Made by a program: the position numbers and the translations under genes | Notes under the pieces: generated by a model | Told to the model about the DNA's origin: nothing | The model's database searches: none | The model's input: the letters and a program-made list of their open reading frames with translations, nothing else | Source of the DNA: Trochalopteron elliotii | Taxonomy: Eukaryota > Chordata > Aves > Passeriformes > Leiothrichidae | NCBI GenBank assembly: GCA_024734555.1 | Contig: JANPWX010000109.1 | Location: forward strand, 554,227-618,226 | Reading direction: 5' to 3' | Length of the DNA: 64,000 nt | In this document: positions 1 through 12,100 of the stretch, piece after piece | Layout of the letters: each line of letters opens with the position of its first letter | How positions within the stretch are numbered: position 1 is the first letter of the stretch

Positions 1-3000
1 GAGGACGCGTGAACAAACAGAGCTTTAACACCAGACAGGATAAGCACAGGGACGACCACGGTAGCTCATCCAAGCAATTGATGCACATGCTGGGAAGGAC
101 ATGATGTTGAGAAATTCAAGCCTAATAAATTTCCCACCACTGAGCCAAGAAGTAGAAGGCTGGAGAGAGAAAATGTTGCTGTCTCTCTCAAAAAGGTATT
201 ACATAAAGTATAACCACACATCCAGAATATTTCACCATCCCCTTACATTTCCCTCTGGCATTTACACTTCTGTGTTGGGTATCACCATTACAGCTCAGTG
301 GGACACTGCATACCCCTGAAGAAACTGCTCTCCAGATGGTGGCTCTTCCCTCCCAGGCACTTCACCTGCAATGACCAATTCACCAGAAACAGGGCAGCTC
401 CTAGTTTCCTCAGCAATTCAATCAAACACACAGGTTTCTCTATCCAAAATCCATAGTTTGTTACCAGTCACAGGTTTCCCCTTTTCCTCCCATTTACACA
501 TATAAATTGAACCGAGGTGCCAGCTAAGTCCTGCCTGTACTGGAACACAGGAATACACTGTGACTGCAGGAGAAGGTCCATGGGACCATCTGCACTAGCA
601 ACGGGAAGATCTTCCCCCAGAGCATCCAGAGGCCATCCAGGGTGCTGGAAAATGAGAAGGCACAGACTCAACACATTGCTGAAACAACAGCCTTATCTCG
701 TGCAAGAAACTGGTACAACAGCAAAAAACCCAGCTCGTTTCTCAATGGTAATGTGTTGGGAATCGAGAACCATAAAAATAATCAGCACACACATCTCAAT
801 CCTAATAAACCAATATGTACAGAGCCTGTAAACTCTCCTCTGAGAGCATCAGTTATACCATATATCTGATTTACATTTTTCAGAGAAATAATTGAAGCTT
901 TTAAGTTTGTTCCAAAGGCCCAACGGGAAGGAGAAAAGCCCCAGTACACCCAAGTGGCAGCTTTGCAGCAGCATGAGACTAAACAAATGGAAAAACCTAA
1001 AATAGATTGCAACAGTTTATTATTAATCAGTATGAATTACTTGGCAGAAGGCAGTATCTTTCAGTACAACTTAGTGGCACCTTTCCCAAAGAACTAATAC
1101 AAACATGAGCACATAGCAGGAGATTTGGGGAGAGGGGAAAAGGGATGTCATCGCTGATTGAATTGCTGATGGCAAGAAACAAAAAATGAGACTACACAGG
1201 GCAGCACCTATGTGGCTGAAAAACATGACTGGCATGTTCCAGCTTCTTCATTTGGCAAGGTTAAATTCACCACAGAAGAATCACAATCATATTACAAAAC
1301 ACTCAAGTCTTTTGAATGGCTTCCTTGCAGTCAGATACCACTTCTCTAACAGTTCTATTTATTTATGTATTTTCCCAGGACAGGGATAACATTCTGGATC
1401 CTTCCTCTTCTATTCATAAAAGATCATTACTGTTGAACATATAAAGATATGAGAATAGAAGAGAGAGGGAGAGGCATTATCTTTGTTTAGAGACAGATAT
1501 AAATGGAAAACTGCAGACAAAGCTTCCAGCTCAGGCAACCTCTATCAAGCCTACAAAGAAGCCCTTGTGCTGGCAGGTCCTGGCAAAGGATTTAAGCATC
1601 CAAACTATTCAGTTTTTCCATCTATATGAAATGGTTTAATACAAAAGATAACTTGCATATATGGATTTGGTGATCAAAAGACATAGTTATCAACATAATT
1701 TTAGTGAACTCTTAACTTGAAGTCTTGAATACCTATTGATGAAATTTTGCTTTGACCCTCAAAACTGGTTCTAAGAGATTATCGAGACAGAAGCAGACCT
1801 CTTTCTTTTATTTGCATATGGATATACCTGTAATACCTTAGATCCCACTTATGATTGCCTTTTGTATTAGGTTTAGTTTTGTACTTACGTGTGTCAATAA
1901 ATATGCAGGTCATTCATTCACTCATTTTATACATACTTAAAAGGAAGAGACAAGTCCTAATATGTCTCAAACCATAATTTCAATTGTTATTAGATTTAAC
2001 AGAATAGGTAGAAGGCTCAGCAAATGACCAGACTAAACACCTTGCATTTGCAAGTCTAAAATCACACAGCAACAAAGACATGTAGAGAAGGTAGCTAGAC
2101 TGAGTAAAAAGCACCAGGCCAAGGTAGTTGAGACCACTCCCCACTCTGCTGGAAACATCCTTACTATTACTTCTGTTTAAAATATCTTCAACAGTCTTTA
2201 AACTCTCAAGAAGAGTTCAAAAACCATGTTTGGAAAACAATTTGTGGTGCTTCTGTCATGCTTACACATGAAAATCCGTGTTAAAATTGCTAACTGTAGT
2301 TTCCATCTCCCAGCAACTGGAGAAAAGGAGCAAAAACTGCCCTAGCATAGAAGTGTTAAAAGATAAACCTGCAAACAAGATTAAATTATCCAGATATTTG
2401 AAAGGACAAAGTTTGATTAGAGAAAGAAGTTTCATCAGTGGAAAAAAAAGAAAAAAACAACAAACAAAAACCCAGACAGTGATCTTAGTGAAATCCTCAG
2501 ACATGAAAATGAAAAGCAATTGTCCCACATTTGTATTGCTCTAGTCATTTCACACATGCTTCATTCATGTAAAGAAGGGTATTACCACAAAATCTGGAGC
2601 TGTGACAAGATAAGCTTTTCATGGACTGAGGGCCCAAAAATTAGAGAGCATTAATCATAACTAAAGCCTTGTGAACAACACTCGTCAAATACATGAGCAA
2701 TTGCAAACACCTACACAATGCTATCCAAAATACCACAGCACGAAGACAGCCAAATAGCAGATACCAAAAGTCACCTCTGACAACTGTGCTTGGAACCAGT
2801 CTCATCACCAGACTTTCCCACACAGTGATAATGCAGGCCATTCCATGCAAAGAATGAGGTTTCAACGCCTCAGGTATCACTTCTTCCAAACATTGTAACA
2901 GATAAAGTCTTTTAATCAACAGCAGCATAAACTCAATTTAACTAATCTGATTTGTAGGAAATTCTCTGTTCTCTATCTCAGGCCCTACAGGTTTAGTGAT

Positions 3001-3051
3001 GAAAATTGTAATAAGCTCTTTCAAATCACAGCAAAAATATACTGAACTGAC
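1..3051 (-). other. DIS3L2: DIS3L2 intron (partial)
   Basis: AT-rich intronic DNA left of the CSD1 exon. Nothing matches the next DIS3L2 exon on the minus strand. The only notable content is a coding-like open frame on the opposite strand at 884-1097. Confidence 0.8.
884..1097 (+). pseudogene. Unidentified coding-like open frame behind a splice-acceptor-like site
   Basis: On the plus strand a pyrimidine-rich tract ending TTTTTCAG (876-883) precedes an open frame of 70 codons (885-1094, stop at 1095). The peptide begins EIIEAFKFVPKAQREGEKPQ and is hydrophilic with protein-like composition and no low complexity. There is no initiating ATG at its 5' end and the frame is closed just upstream. 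It could be an antisense exon, a retrocopy remnant or chance. I do not recognise the protein. Confidence 0.25.
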
Positions 3052-3153
3052 CTTCCACTGATCCCTGGGAAGCAGCTTCACCACCACGATGTCACCGTTC
3101 AGGGCTCTGTTGCGAGCGACCACTCCGTCAATAAAGATATCACGACTTCCATC
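3052..3153 (-). CDS. DIS3L2: DIS3L2 exon, cold-shock domain 1 (last exon in the window)
   Basis: A 34-codon exon, phase 0, acceptor CCTAG, donor AAG/GTCAGT. It encodes [10 protein letters not shown] followed by [19 protein letters not shown] and RDQWK, nearly identical to human DIS3L2. The following exon (acidic linker and CSD2) is not found in 1-3051, so the gene continues beyond the left edge. Confidence 0.96.
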
Positions 3154-6100
3154 CTAGGCAAAGAGGAAGAAAAGTAAGTGCCAGACCAAAATATATTAAA
3201 TCATGGTTGTTATGAGGTTTAAACCACTGCCATCAAGAAACACACCAAGGTGAGCCAAACACCCTGCATTTGTGCACAGGAACAAAACGGATTCATCATA
3301 TACCCTTTAACATACAGGATCTTTCATTAAATGAGCACCTTTGTATGGATGTGCCAGTAGAGTAGTTCCACACTATTTACACAAGACAGAGCCAAGGCCT
3401 CAAATGTGTTGTCTCAGTTCCTCTACAGTTACTCTTGGGAACAGGTAGAGAGTCTTCTGCTGTCACAGCTCTTGACACATTAATTTTCCACCTCAAACAT
3501 TCAAAGCCAGTGCTCAGAACAGTAAGTGTTCAGAACTGTTTACAAGACAGTCTCTGCAAAGTGCTCCATGGAGAGCCCCTGCTGCTCTTCTGGTGAGCTG
3601 GGAAAGCAGGGACATGCAGCTCCTGGATCAGCAGAACACTCTGTGAAGGTGGTCTGGATTGTAGTTAGGGATGCAGTCTCTTGTTTTTCAAATGAGTTAA
3701 CACCATATATTCTGTATTTGGCACAACTAATGTTAGAAGGTATCCCAAATAATGACAACCACAGATGCCAACTGCAAGCCAGGAGATCTTTTACTGTAAA
3801 AGACATGTCAGGACACCTTCTCTGAATAGCCTGGGTTAGAATCCTTGCACAAGAGTCTCTACTAATTGCACGCACTATGATTATCCACTCCAGACATGTC
3901 TGGCATTCAGTTACTCTAGACTTAGTTTGGGAGATTTTCTTCATGGGGTGAACAAAGTTTCCTGAAGATGCCAACACAAAGATTTTCGTTTTTAAAGGAT
4001 TACCAGTTTTGTCTTTTTTTCTTTTGATAATTATTGACTGTGCTCTTGCTGCTTTCATTTCTGCTTTCCCATAATTCAGTATACAAAAAATTCCATGTGT
4101 CTGTTTACAGTGCAATGAACATGTCAAACAACGTGAGCATTTAGCATCAATATGACCAGTTTAAATAGTTTTTCTGAAGAGAGTTATCTTTGCATAGTTT
4201 TGAGGTACAAAAAAGGAGGTTAAGTTTCTTCAGATTAGTACTTCATTGTCTTTCAAAGAAAAAAATAACCTCACAAGACTCAAAAGTCTTAATCGCAACT
4301 TCAGCTGTTTCTCAGACACTCCTGAGTCTCATATGCATGAATAAATCCAATCAGAACGACCAGCATGCTCAGTGTCCAAGAAAAACTTCTTTTATAACCT
4401 GAAAACATGAAGCCCAAATATCACATAAGTACCTTACTCTGCTTAGATACCAAAACAATAAAAGGAAGAACCCTGCCATGATGTGAAACTAAGGCTGCCC
4501 TCCAAGAGACCAAATTACTCTTAGAAAGAAAAGCAGCAGCAGCTCAACAGCTGTGTGAAAGCTGCCTCCCATGACAAGATGCAGAAAAATTGCAAAGCCT
4601 CTTGGACCAACATAATTCAAATTGGAAACTGTTCTTTTCAAAACGCCAGATTTTTTACACATGGTCTTATTCCTTATTTCTCCCCACCCTTTCCCTTCAG
4701 CTCCAACTCTTTACCTAAATCTGTCATATACATAAAAATGAAATGTTCAAAGTCACTTTCTCAGGCAAATTCCAGGTTTGGGTTAGGGTTTTTTTTTTTG
4801 TCTGTACCTGTAGCTGCTCTGTGCTGTAGGACACAGGCTGGAATTCACAACAATTTGCTTTACACTTTTTTCCTTTTCTCCCATGTCCATGAAAATAGAA
4901 GACATTTTCTTCTACTCCCTGTAAAGGTGCCTGATGTATCACACTACCTGGTTAAAGCTGCATCTCCACACTCTGCCAGAATCTTGTCTTTAATTGCACC
5001 CACACACTCTCTTTCCAAACTATATTTTTATATATATATACAAATTTACATATGCGTATGCTAATCTATTTTACAGTAGTTAATGTCAACATCTGCAACA
5101 AAGCTGTAATCAGAAAATTGCCATCAGTTTTGGTTTTCCCTCCAAAAAGAAACATCTCTATATCTTGAGCTTCAGGCTCACAACTGTTGGGTGAACTTAC
5201 GCACTCCCAAGAAAATTTGTGCATCCCACTTTTCCTCTGCACAGCTGACACTTCAGATTACTAATGCAATTCCAATGGCATTGAATGACAACAGAACACA
5301 ATCACTTGCAAAGTCTTAGCTGTCCCTGGGGTGCATCTACTCTATCAACCACAATGGTCTCAAGACTTCTCCAGCCCCCTCCAGGGAGCATTTCTCCCAA
5401 TAGCATTTCTTTCTCTGCAAATATCCCCAGCAGTGCTCCCTATTCCCCTCTGACAAGAGATCTACAGCACTTCCATCTGCTCTGGAAGTCTCTCCCACAA
5501 GCACAGCACAGCTCCAGCCACTGTCACTCATGCTCAGCAGCACCATCCTTCACACTGACACTTCAAACCACACCACCCTGTGCAGGGAACACACGAGATT
5601 GAAATTCCTGGGGTCTGTTCTCTGGGTAACTTCAAGAAAAAAGCCCTGGGCCTTCCCCTCAACTCTTCATGCTACAACAAGATGAGCAGATAGAGCACAT
5701 GTGCAGCAAGAAACACACAGGGACTTCTGGTGTCAGAAGGTGAACAGCTGTTACATTGAACTCCATGAAGCCATGGCCAAGTCATAGCTGAAGTGAAAGG
5801 GGTACAGTGCCCTCGTCAACAGCAGGAAAGAAAGGGTGATTTTTCACAGCTGCAGCTCTTGCAGCATCTGGCAATGATGGGAAGTGCTGCAGAACACCAA
5901 GGCTGCAACCCCTCCATTATGGCAAATGAAGTTATACAAAGTGTAGGTTTCCCAAAGCATCTCTCTTAAATGACTGCGCCTACACAAGCCAGAGTCATCT
6001 TCATCCAGGTGTTGGTTCCAGTATTCATCTCCATAAAGGGCAGAAAACTAGAAAGACAGCTGAGATAGCCACCTCTGCTAGCCCTCCTTAATGTATGCAT

Positions 6101-9100
6101 TCCTGCACATAGAACAGGCACAAGGCAACAGCTGGACACCAGAGGGGCGATTAGGGGTAAAGCCTCACATCCAAATAACTCATGAGAGTAGCTGAACTTC
6201 TCTTTTAACCTTGCATTTTGTAAATTCAGAGAATATATTTAACAGCTTACACTTATCACACCTACAAGGACAGCTGGCAAAGGAAGGATCAAAGTTCCTT
6301 CTACTTACACACTTCCCTCATGATGTACCAGAGAGCTGCTCTGTACTTCCTCGTCTGGTTAATGTTAGTGTATTCTGTGCAGCCCCAACCTTTTCCCACC
6401 CTGTAATGCCAACTTTTTCTAACAAAGCTCCAAAACATTGCCCTGAATTCATAACATGAACTGAAAAACACCATGAATTTCAAGGCTTTCAGTCCAAGCC
6501 CCAAAACAATAGTGCTGTCAATAGCAGGGACAACAACATAATCAGTGTTTTACTGTCTCAGGGCAGGCTCTGACTTCTCATCCTCACACCAGCAAAACAT
6601 TCCAATATAAAACTCTCTCATTAACAGCAACACTTTGACCAAGTCAGTGCCAGATAAAAAGATTTGCCTGTGCCAGCTGTGAGGTCACCTTCCCGACTGG
6701 AAGGCCCTGAAATTGCAAGAGTCCTTCTTTTCTGTCAAAATAAGGAGAGAAGAGAGAAGAGGTGCAAGCCAGTCCCATGTGGCAGAAGCACATCCCAAGC
6801 CAACCAAGATACAGCCCGTGCCAAAGCGGGCACATGAAAAGGAATCACGCATATTATTTCTGGAATGACTTTTCAAATTAGCTCATGCAGCAGATCGAAA
6901 ATGGAGAGCATATTTGTTTAGGGAAGATTAACTTAAATCAGTGGAAAATCTATAAAACCTCTGCAGCCATAAACCAAGGGTTTCTGATTACGCTATCTGG
7001 TGGTCCTCAAACCTGACTTCAGCTGGCCTCTGGGGGACCCTGCAGTATCCCCAACTTCAGCACAAGCAAAGTGTTTCTTTGAGGTATGAGAAGGCAGGAT
7101 TTGGTTGGGAATATTTGATATAAAAGAAAATCCAGATTGTGTTCATTTATTCCAACTCATTCACCTCTGAGTGACCTTCTGTGCACAGCATAACTCCTAT
7201 CTTAAGGCACCTTTACTTATGAACTTCAAAGCATTATAAAATTACACTTACTGGAGATGGAATGAAGGCTTCATGGTACTTCTTGGGATTTATTCTCAAG
7301 GGTCCCTTAAAAAAAAAAGAAAATAAGGAGAAAGATTATGCCTGAATCTTATTAATTTTATTTAACACCAGTTAAATTAGAGAGCTGTGGGTAATATATC
7401 TACAGTGAAACATGAGAGATACATCTAAATTTCCATTATACATTTCAAGTCTTGACAACTTAGCATCCAAGCAATTTCAAGCCAAAAGGCAGTTTCATGA
7501 TAGGCTTAAGCTGATCTACTGCAGTCTGTCATCAAAGAGATGTTGAATCATTAGTTGTTGCTGCTACTGGGTGAACTGAGGATCCAAGCTGTCCTGCTCC
7601 TTTCACACATTTTCTGCTGAGCATCCACCAACTTTGTTAACAATTGGATAATAGAAACAATTTGGCTTGCTCTGTCTTGGAAAAGGAGAATGTTGGGTTT
7701 GCTTATTTTGGAGGATACAAGGAAAGAGGAAAAGAAAAGCTGAGCTTGCATGGCAGCAGGTATCATTCTTATGGGGCTCTGGCTGCTTAGGCTGTTCCTG
7801 CAAACAGACAGCAGCAGTAACTTTGTGATAATAAAGTACATTTCCAAAAAAGAATTAAAAGGATTTTCCAAAAATAAACATTTAAAGTCTAAAGGATTAA
7901 ATTCTGTTTAAACATACTTAAAGGCAAACTATCTTAAATATATTTTAAAATTCCATGGTCTATCTATTTCTGCTTTGTTATCTGCCAACTTAAAGGCCAA
8001 GTCACCTGCAACAAATTCGTATCAACCCTCCAAAGTAAACCAACCAGTTATGCTGCTTGCACTCAGGTCCATCCAAGAGAAAGGCAGAGCCAACCAAAGC
8101 CTTACAGGTTACACATCCCAAAAGGATCCTGGAAATTAGGATTCAGGTGACTGCAGTTCACACTGATAGCATTTGAATCTTATGAGAATACAACATAGGT
8201 ATCTGCCTTCCAACAGGCTTCTGCTCTGGGAAGAAACTTTAGAAAATTCTCCACTTGTATATTTGAAGTAATGTTAGCCAATTTATTACATGAACAGATT
8301 CCATCTGTTTGCACTTCTGTGTTAAGCAATCATAGGAGCATCTCACAGGAATTGCTTCTTTAAAACTTTACTGCAGCAAATAATTTTTTATGTATTCTGG
8401 GAAACACTCAGCCAATAGGAAAATAGAGCTGATTACATGTGAAAGTTTTGCTGCCTTGAAGAATTCACAGATTTACGAAGATTTTCCATTGCACTTATTA
8501 CTAAAGTTTACCAGCAAATACAGAATACCAGATTACCAGCAGCTTGCATTCCATATTCTTTAGATACTATTTGAGTACTTTGCTACACTATCTCATCTTA
8601 TGTCTCACATAACTTGTACTAACAATGACACTCCAGGCATAACCCAGGACAACAAAAGCTGACCCACTGAGAGAAACCCTGGGGTATTTTATGCTTAAGC
8701 AAAGTGAGAGCTGACTTGCTGTCATCAGTTTCTATTAGCATTGGTACCCACTGATGGAAAACTCTCAATGGTTGTCCTCCACTTGTTTCCCAGAATCAGT
8801 CATCAGAAGCTGCTACACAGAGAAAGGAAAAAAATGGAAAGGGACTGTTGCTCTCTTTGACAATGAGTCAATTCCCATATGTGGATATACCCACCAGCAC
8901 TAAGCAGGTGAGGGGATATCCTGTTGTCCTGTGCACAATCCCCTTGAATAGTTTGGGACAGCTGTCAATCAGTCATGTATAAATGCCAATCATGCCCATG
9001 AAAATTCAGGGTTTGTGTCCATGGTCCAGGAGGCACCAGAGCAGCAACATGCCCATGGATGCCCAGCTCCAGCAAATGCACAGAGGAACATGGTGTTACC

Positions 9101-12100
9101 ACTTTTATTGTGCAGCCTGTATATCTGCATTTTATATGCACTATCCAATTATGATCAGCACTAGAATTCTTACGTCAAATAACATTAAAAAACTTCAGCT
9201 TTTTCCTTTAAGCAAGAAACTCACAAAATTTGTCTTAGAAAGCAGATGGGCCCTATTATCTGTGCCCATGAAAATCCTATTTACAATGTTGTGCATTTCA
9301 CGCTGTGATATCATATCTGGAACCAGTCACTCTCCCCATCTGCAATGAACAACTGTTCTCATATGTGTATTAGGGGGTGAGGATCTGGCTGCAGAGTCTC
9401 ATGATGTCACACTAATGTTGTATTATTTTACAATAGCTTGCAAATAATAGCTGCTATATTTATCAGTGTTTTTCTGTCATTAGGGCCTTTGTTATGGAAG
9501 GGAAGAACAAGGTCTGCAGGAAGGTTTCTAAAACATTTTCTGATGATTCAAGGCAGCTTCACAGGCCCTTGCCAATAAAGTTTCCAACCTTATTGAACTT
9601 TCCCAGTGAGACACAAAAGGGTCATGATTTCTCAAGCTGCTCTGCTAAACTCAGGGCAGGCAGTACTCAGACTAAACTTCAAGCATCCCAAACCAAGCAG
9701 TTTATAACAACTATTGTAACACATACGCCTAGATTAGTTTGTATGTACAAAACATCAAAAAAAGGTCAGGGTGCACAAGTATCCGCTTGCTACCCAAGGC
9801 TTCCTTTGAAAAAATAATCCATGAAAATCAGGGAAACCCCAGCTTTCCCATCCACAAAAGAACAGATTTCCAAGGAAAAATACCCTTTTAACAGCAAAGC
9901 AGGCTCTGCATCTCAGTTTGCTCCGCCTGACCCCAGCAGCCCTGCAGGGAGGGTCTGGGAGACGCTGGAGGCGTGGAGCAGACATGAGTTTCTGGCTGAT
10001 GCTTCAGAGGATGATCAGAGTCCTCTGGGTCAATGCTCTTTAATACACAGCCCGATTTCATCTGCTGTGTGTAACCACCACCGTGCGCTCGCACAACGAC
10101 GCAGGAGTTATTCAGCTTTGTTTGCCTTCGGGCCATCCGGTGTGATTCCAACCAGCCCCAAACGCCTGGGCTTTGCTCCCTGCAGTTTGAAGGGCAGGGA
10201 AGTGGGAATTCTGTGCATTCGTAAGTGCCTGAACTCAGATCCCTTTTCTCGTGGAAGGACACTTCCAGACACACCACATGACTAAATGAATCCAGGAACC
10301 TGCAGGGCACACTTCTCGTGCTACTTATCGAAACATGACTTATGTCAGATACAGTACCAGAAGCCATCAGGATCACTATTACTGACAGACGTCAGCACTC
10401 ATAAAGATAACTTTTCACTCTTCCTGATCTAGGGCTGCCTAATCTTCATGGTACTTGTGTGTCATCCGAGCAATCTCCAGGTCTGCCAGTAGTTTCTGTG
10501 GGTTGGGCTTTCAGGAACACTTTGCTGCACAGCTGCATTGCCAAGGTCCAGCAAGAATCTCAGAATTACGGTAGGCTCCCTTCTCCCTAACAGAGCTCTC
10601 AAATTCTCATAGAAATATAAGCAGATCCAGTATTTCCAGGATGCTCCAGGAGACAGCCCATGTTCAGAGAGGCATGCTGCTGCCTGGGAGCACTTCAGTT
10701 TCCTCAGGACCATCAGATTCAGACCAATAGGTTTGTCCTCCCCTTCCATAGGCTCTTGTGGAGCCTTTTTGCAGGTTACCATGCCAGAACAATGCCCTGT
10801 TTTTGGGGATTAACACAAAAGGGATTTGCTCATTCTGTCTCTTGCCATTGCAGCGAAAAACACTGAATATTCATCTATTCACTAAAGTTGCCCTCAGGAT
10901 CTCACCTATCCTGGTTGAGGCTGCAGTGATGAATGGTCTCAATGAAATCATTAAGAATGAATGAAGATGAGAAATACTGAGCTGGGATGCCCATGATCTA
11001 ACACTCAGCTCTGAATTATTAAATCTAGCTTCTACAGTCTCAATTGTTTCCCTGAAATGTGGAACTGGATGAAAGGAAAACAGAGAGAGCCTAAGAAAGC
11101 ACGTATGACTCTTCCAGTTACGCAGCACATGACCTGGAGTAGACACTACACATTTACAAGAATTAGGGATTCTTTTGCCAGGGATCATGCAATCACAGGT
11201 CCCTGGGGATTCAGCATTTCAATGGGATTCTCAGGTAGTAGTCATAGCCTGATGTGCTTCATCTGCAGCTGCACTTGACCTCATAGGCAGTCTACACATA
11301 CTGCACGTAACACTATCAGGCAGTGCTACCAAAAATGGTGCCAAAAACACTCCTGAGGCAGAAGCTTTAGCCATATACCAGTGCAGTCATGAGGGAAGTC
11401 TCAGCTTAAGGCTCCCATTTCCTCCCTCACCATTTGCTTCCCATTGCAGATGTCTGTGATGGTCTTTAAAAATGCACTGGCCTAAGGTCCAAGTAGCCCA
11501 GTGGACCATGCTGATCATCAGCAGGGATATGATTTCTCTCAAAGCTAAGAGCACATGAGATTGGTCTTCAGGATGGAATCAAGCAGTCTTTTATGGAAAA
11601 TCTTCATCACACTTCCAGAGATTATGCCATTATAACGATATACAAGAATTATTATGCAATTATAACAAAAAATCAGACAAAAAAATGGAGGTGATGTCAT
11701 TTGAGGCTCTAGTGTATTGATGAAAATAAGTATCACAACACTACAACAGTAATTAAATGGCAATGGACCTGTGTGTGTTTGGGTAAACAATGCCTCAGCA
11801 TGGATATCATGCCCTCATTGACTTCCACCTGCTTTTCTTCTCCAGCCAGTCTGATCTCACTGGGATGCCAGGTGTGTCCTGAAGAATATTACACCACGTT
11901 GAGGACTACTACGAATGTGGTGCAAGGATGCACTTCTCTTGTCCATTTCAGCCCTGCCAGCCTTCATATAAATCAGCTCTGTCTAGCAGACAGGACAGCA
12001 GGTCCACCCCCACATCCTTTAGAAAATAATTGCTACCTAATGATGGCTGCAGTTTTGCTGCTCCAAAAAGAAGCACAAACATTTTTGTGAGAAAGTTCAG

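Noticed and set aside
2641..2928. 95-codon minus-strand frame near the DIS3L2 CSD1 exon
   Set aside because: Does not match the next DIS3L2 exon, has no splice support and an unusual hydrophobic composition; treated as chance.
3540..4127. 195-codon minus-strand frame in a DIS3L2 intron
   Set aside because: No recognisable domain or homology and no splice-site support; long but likely chance.
9821..10376. Overlapping 154- and 162-codon frames on opposite strands
   Set aside because: Mutual shadows in a locally GC-richer patch; no homology recognised.
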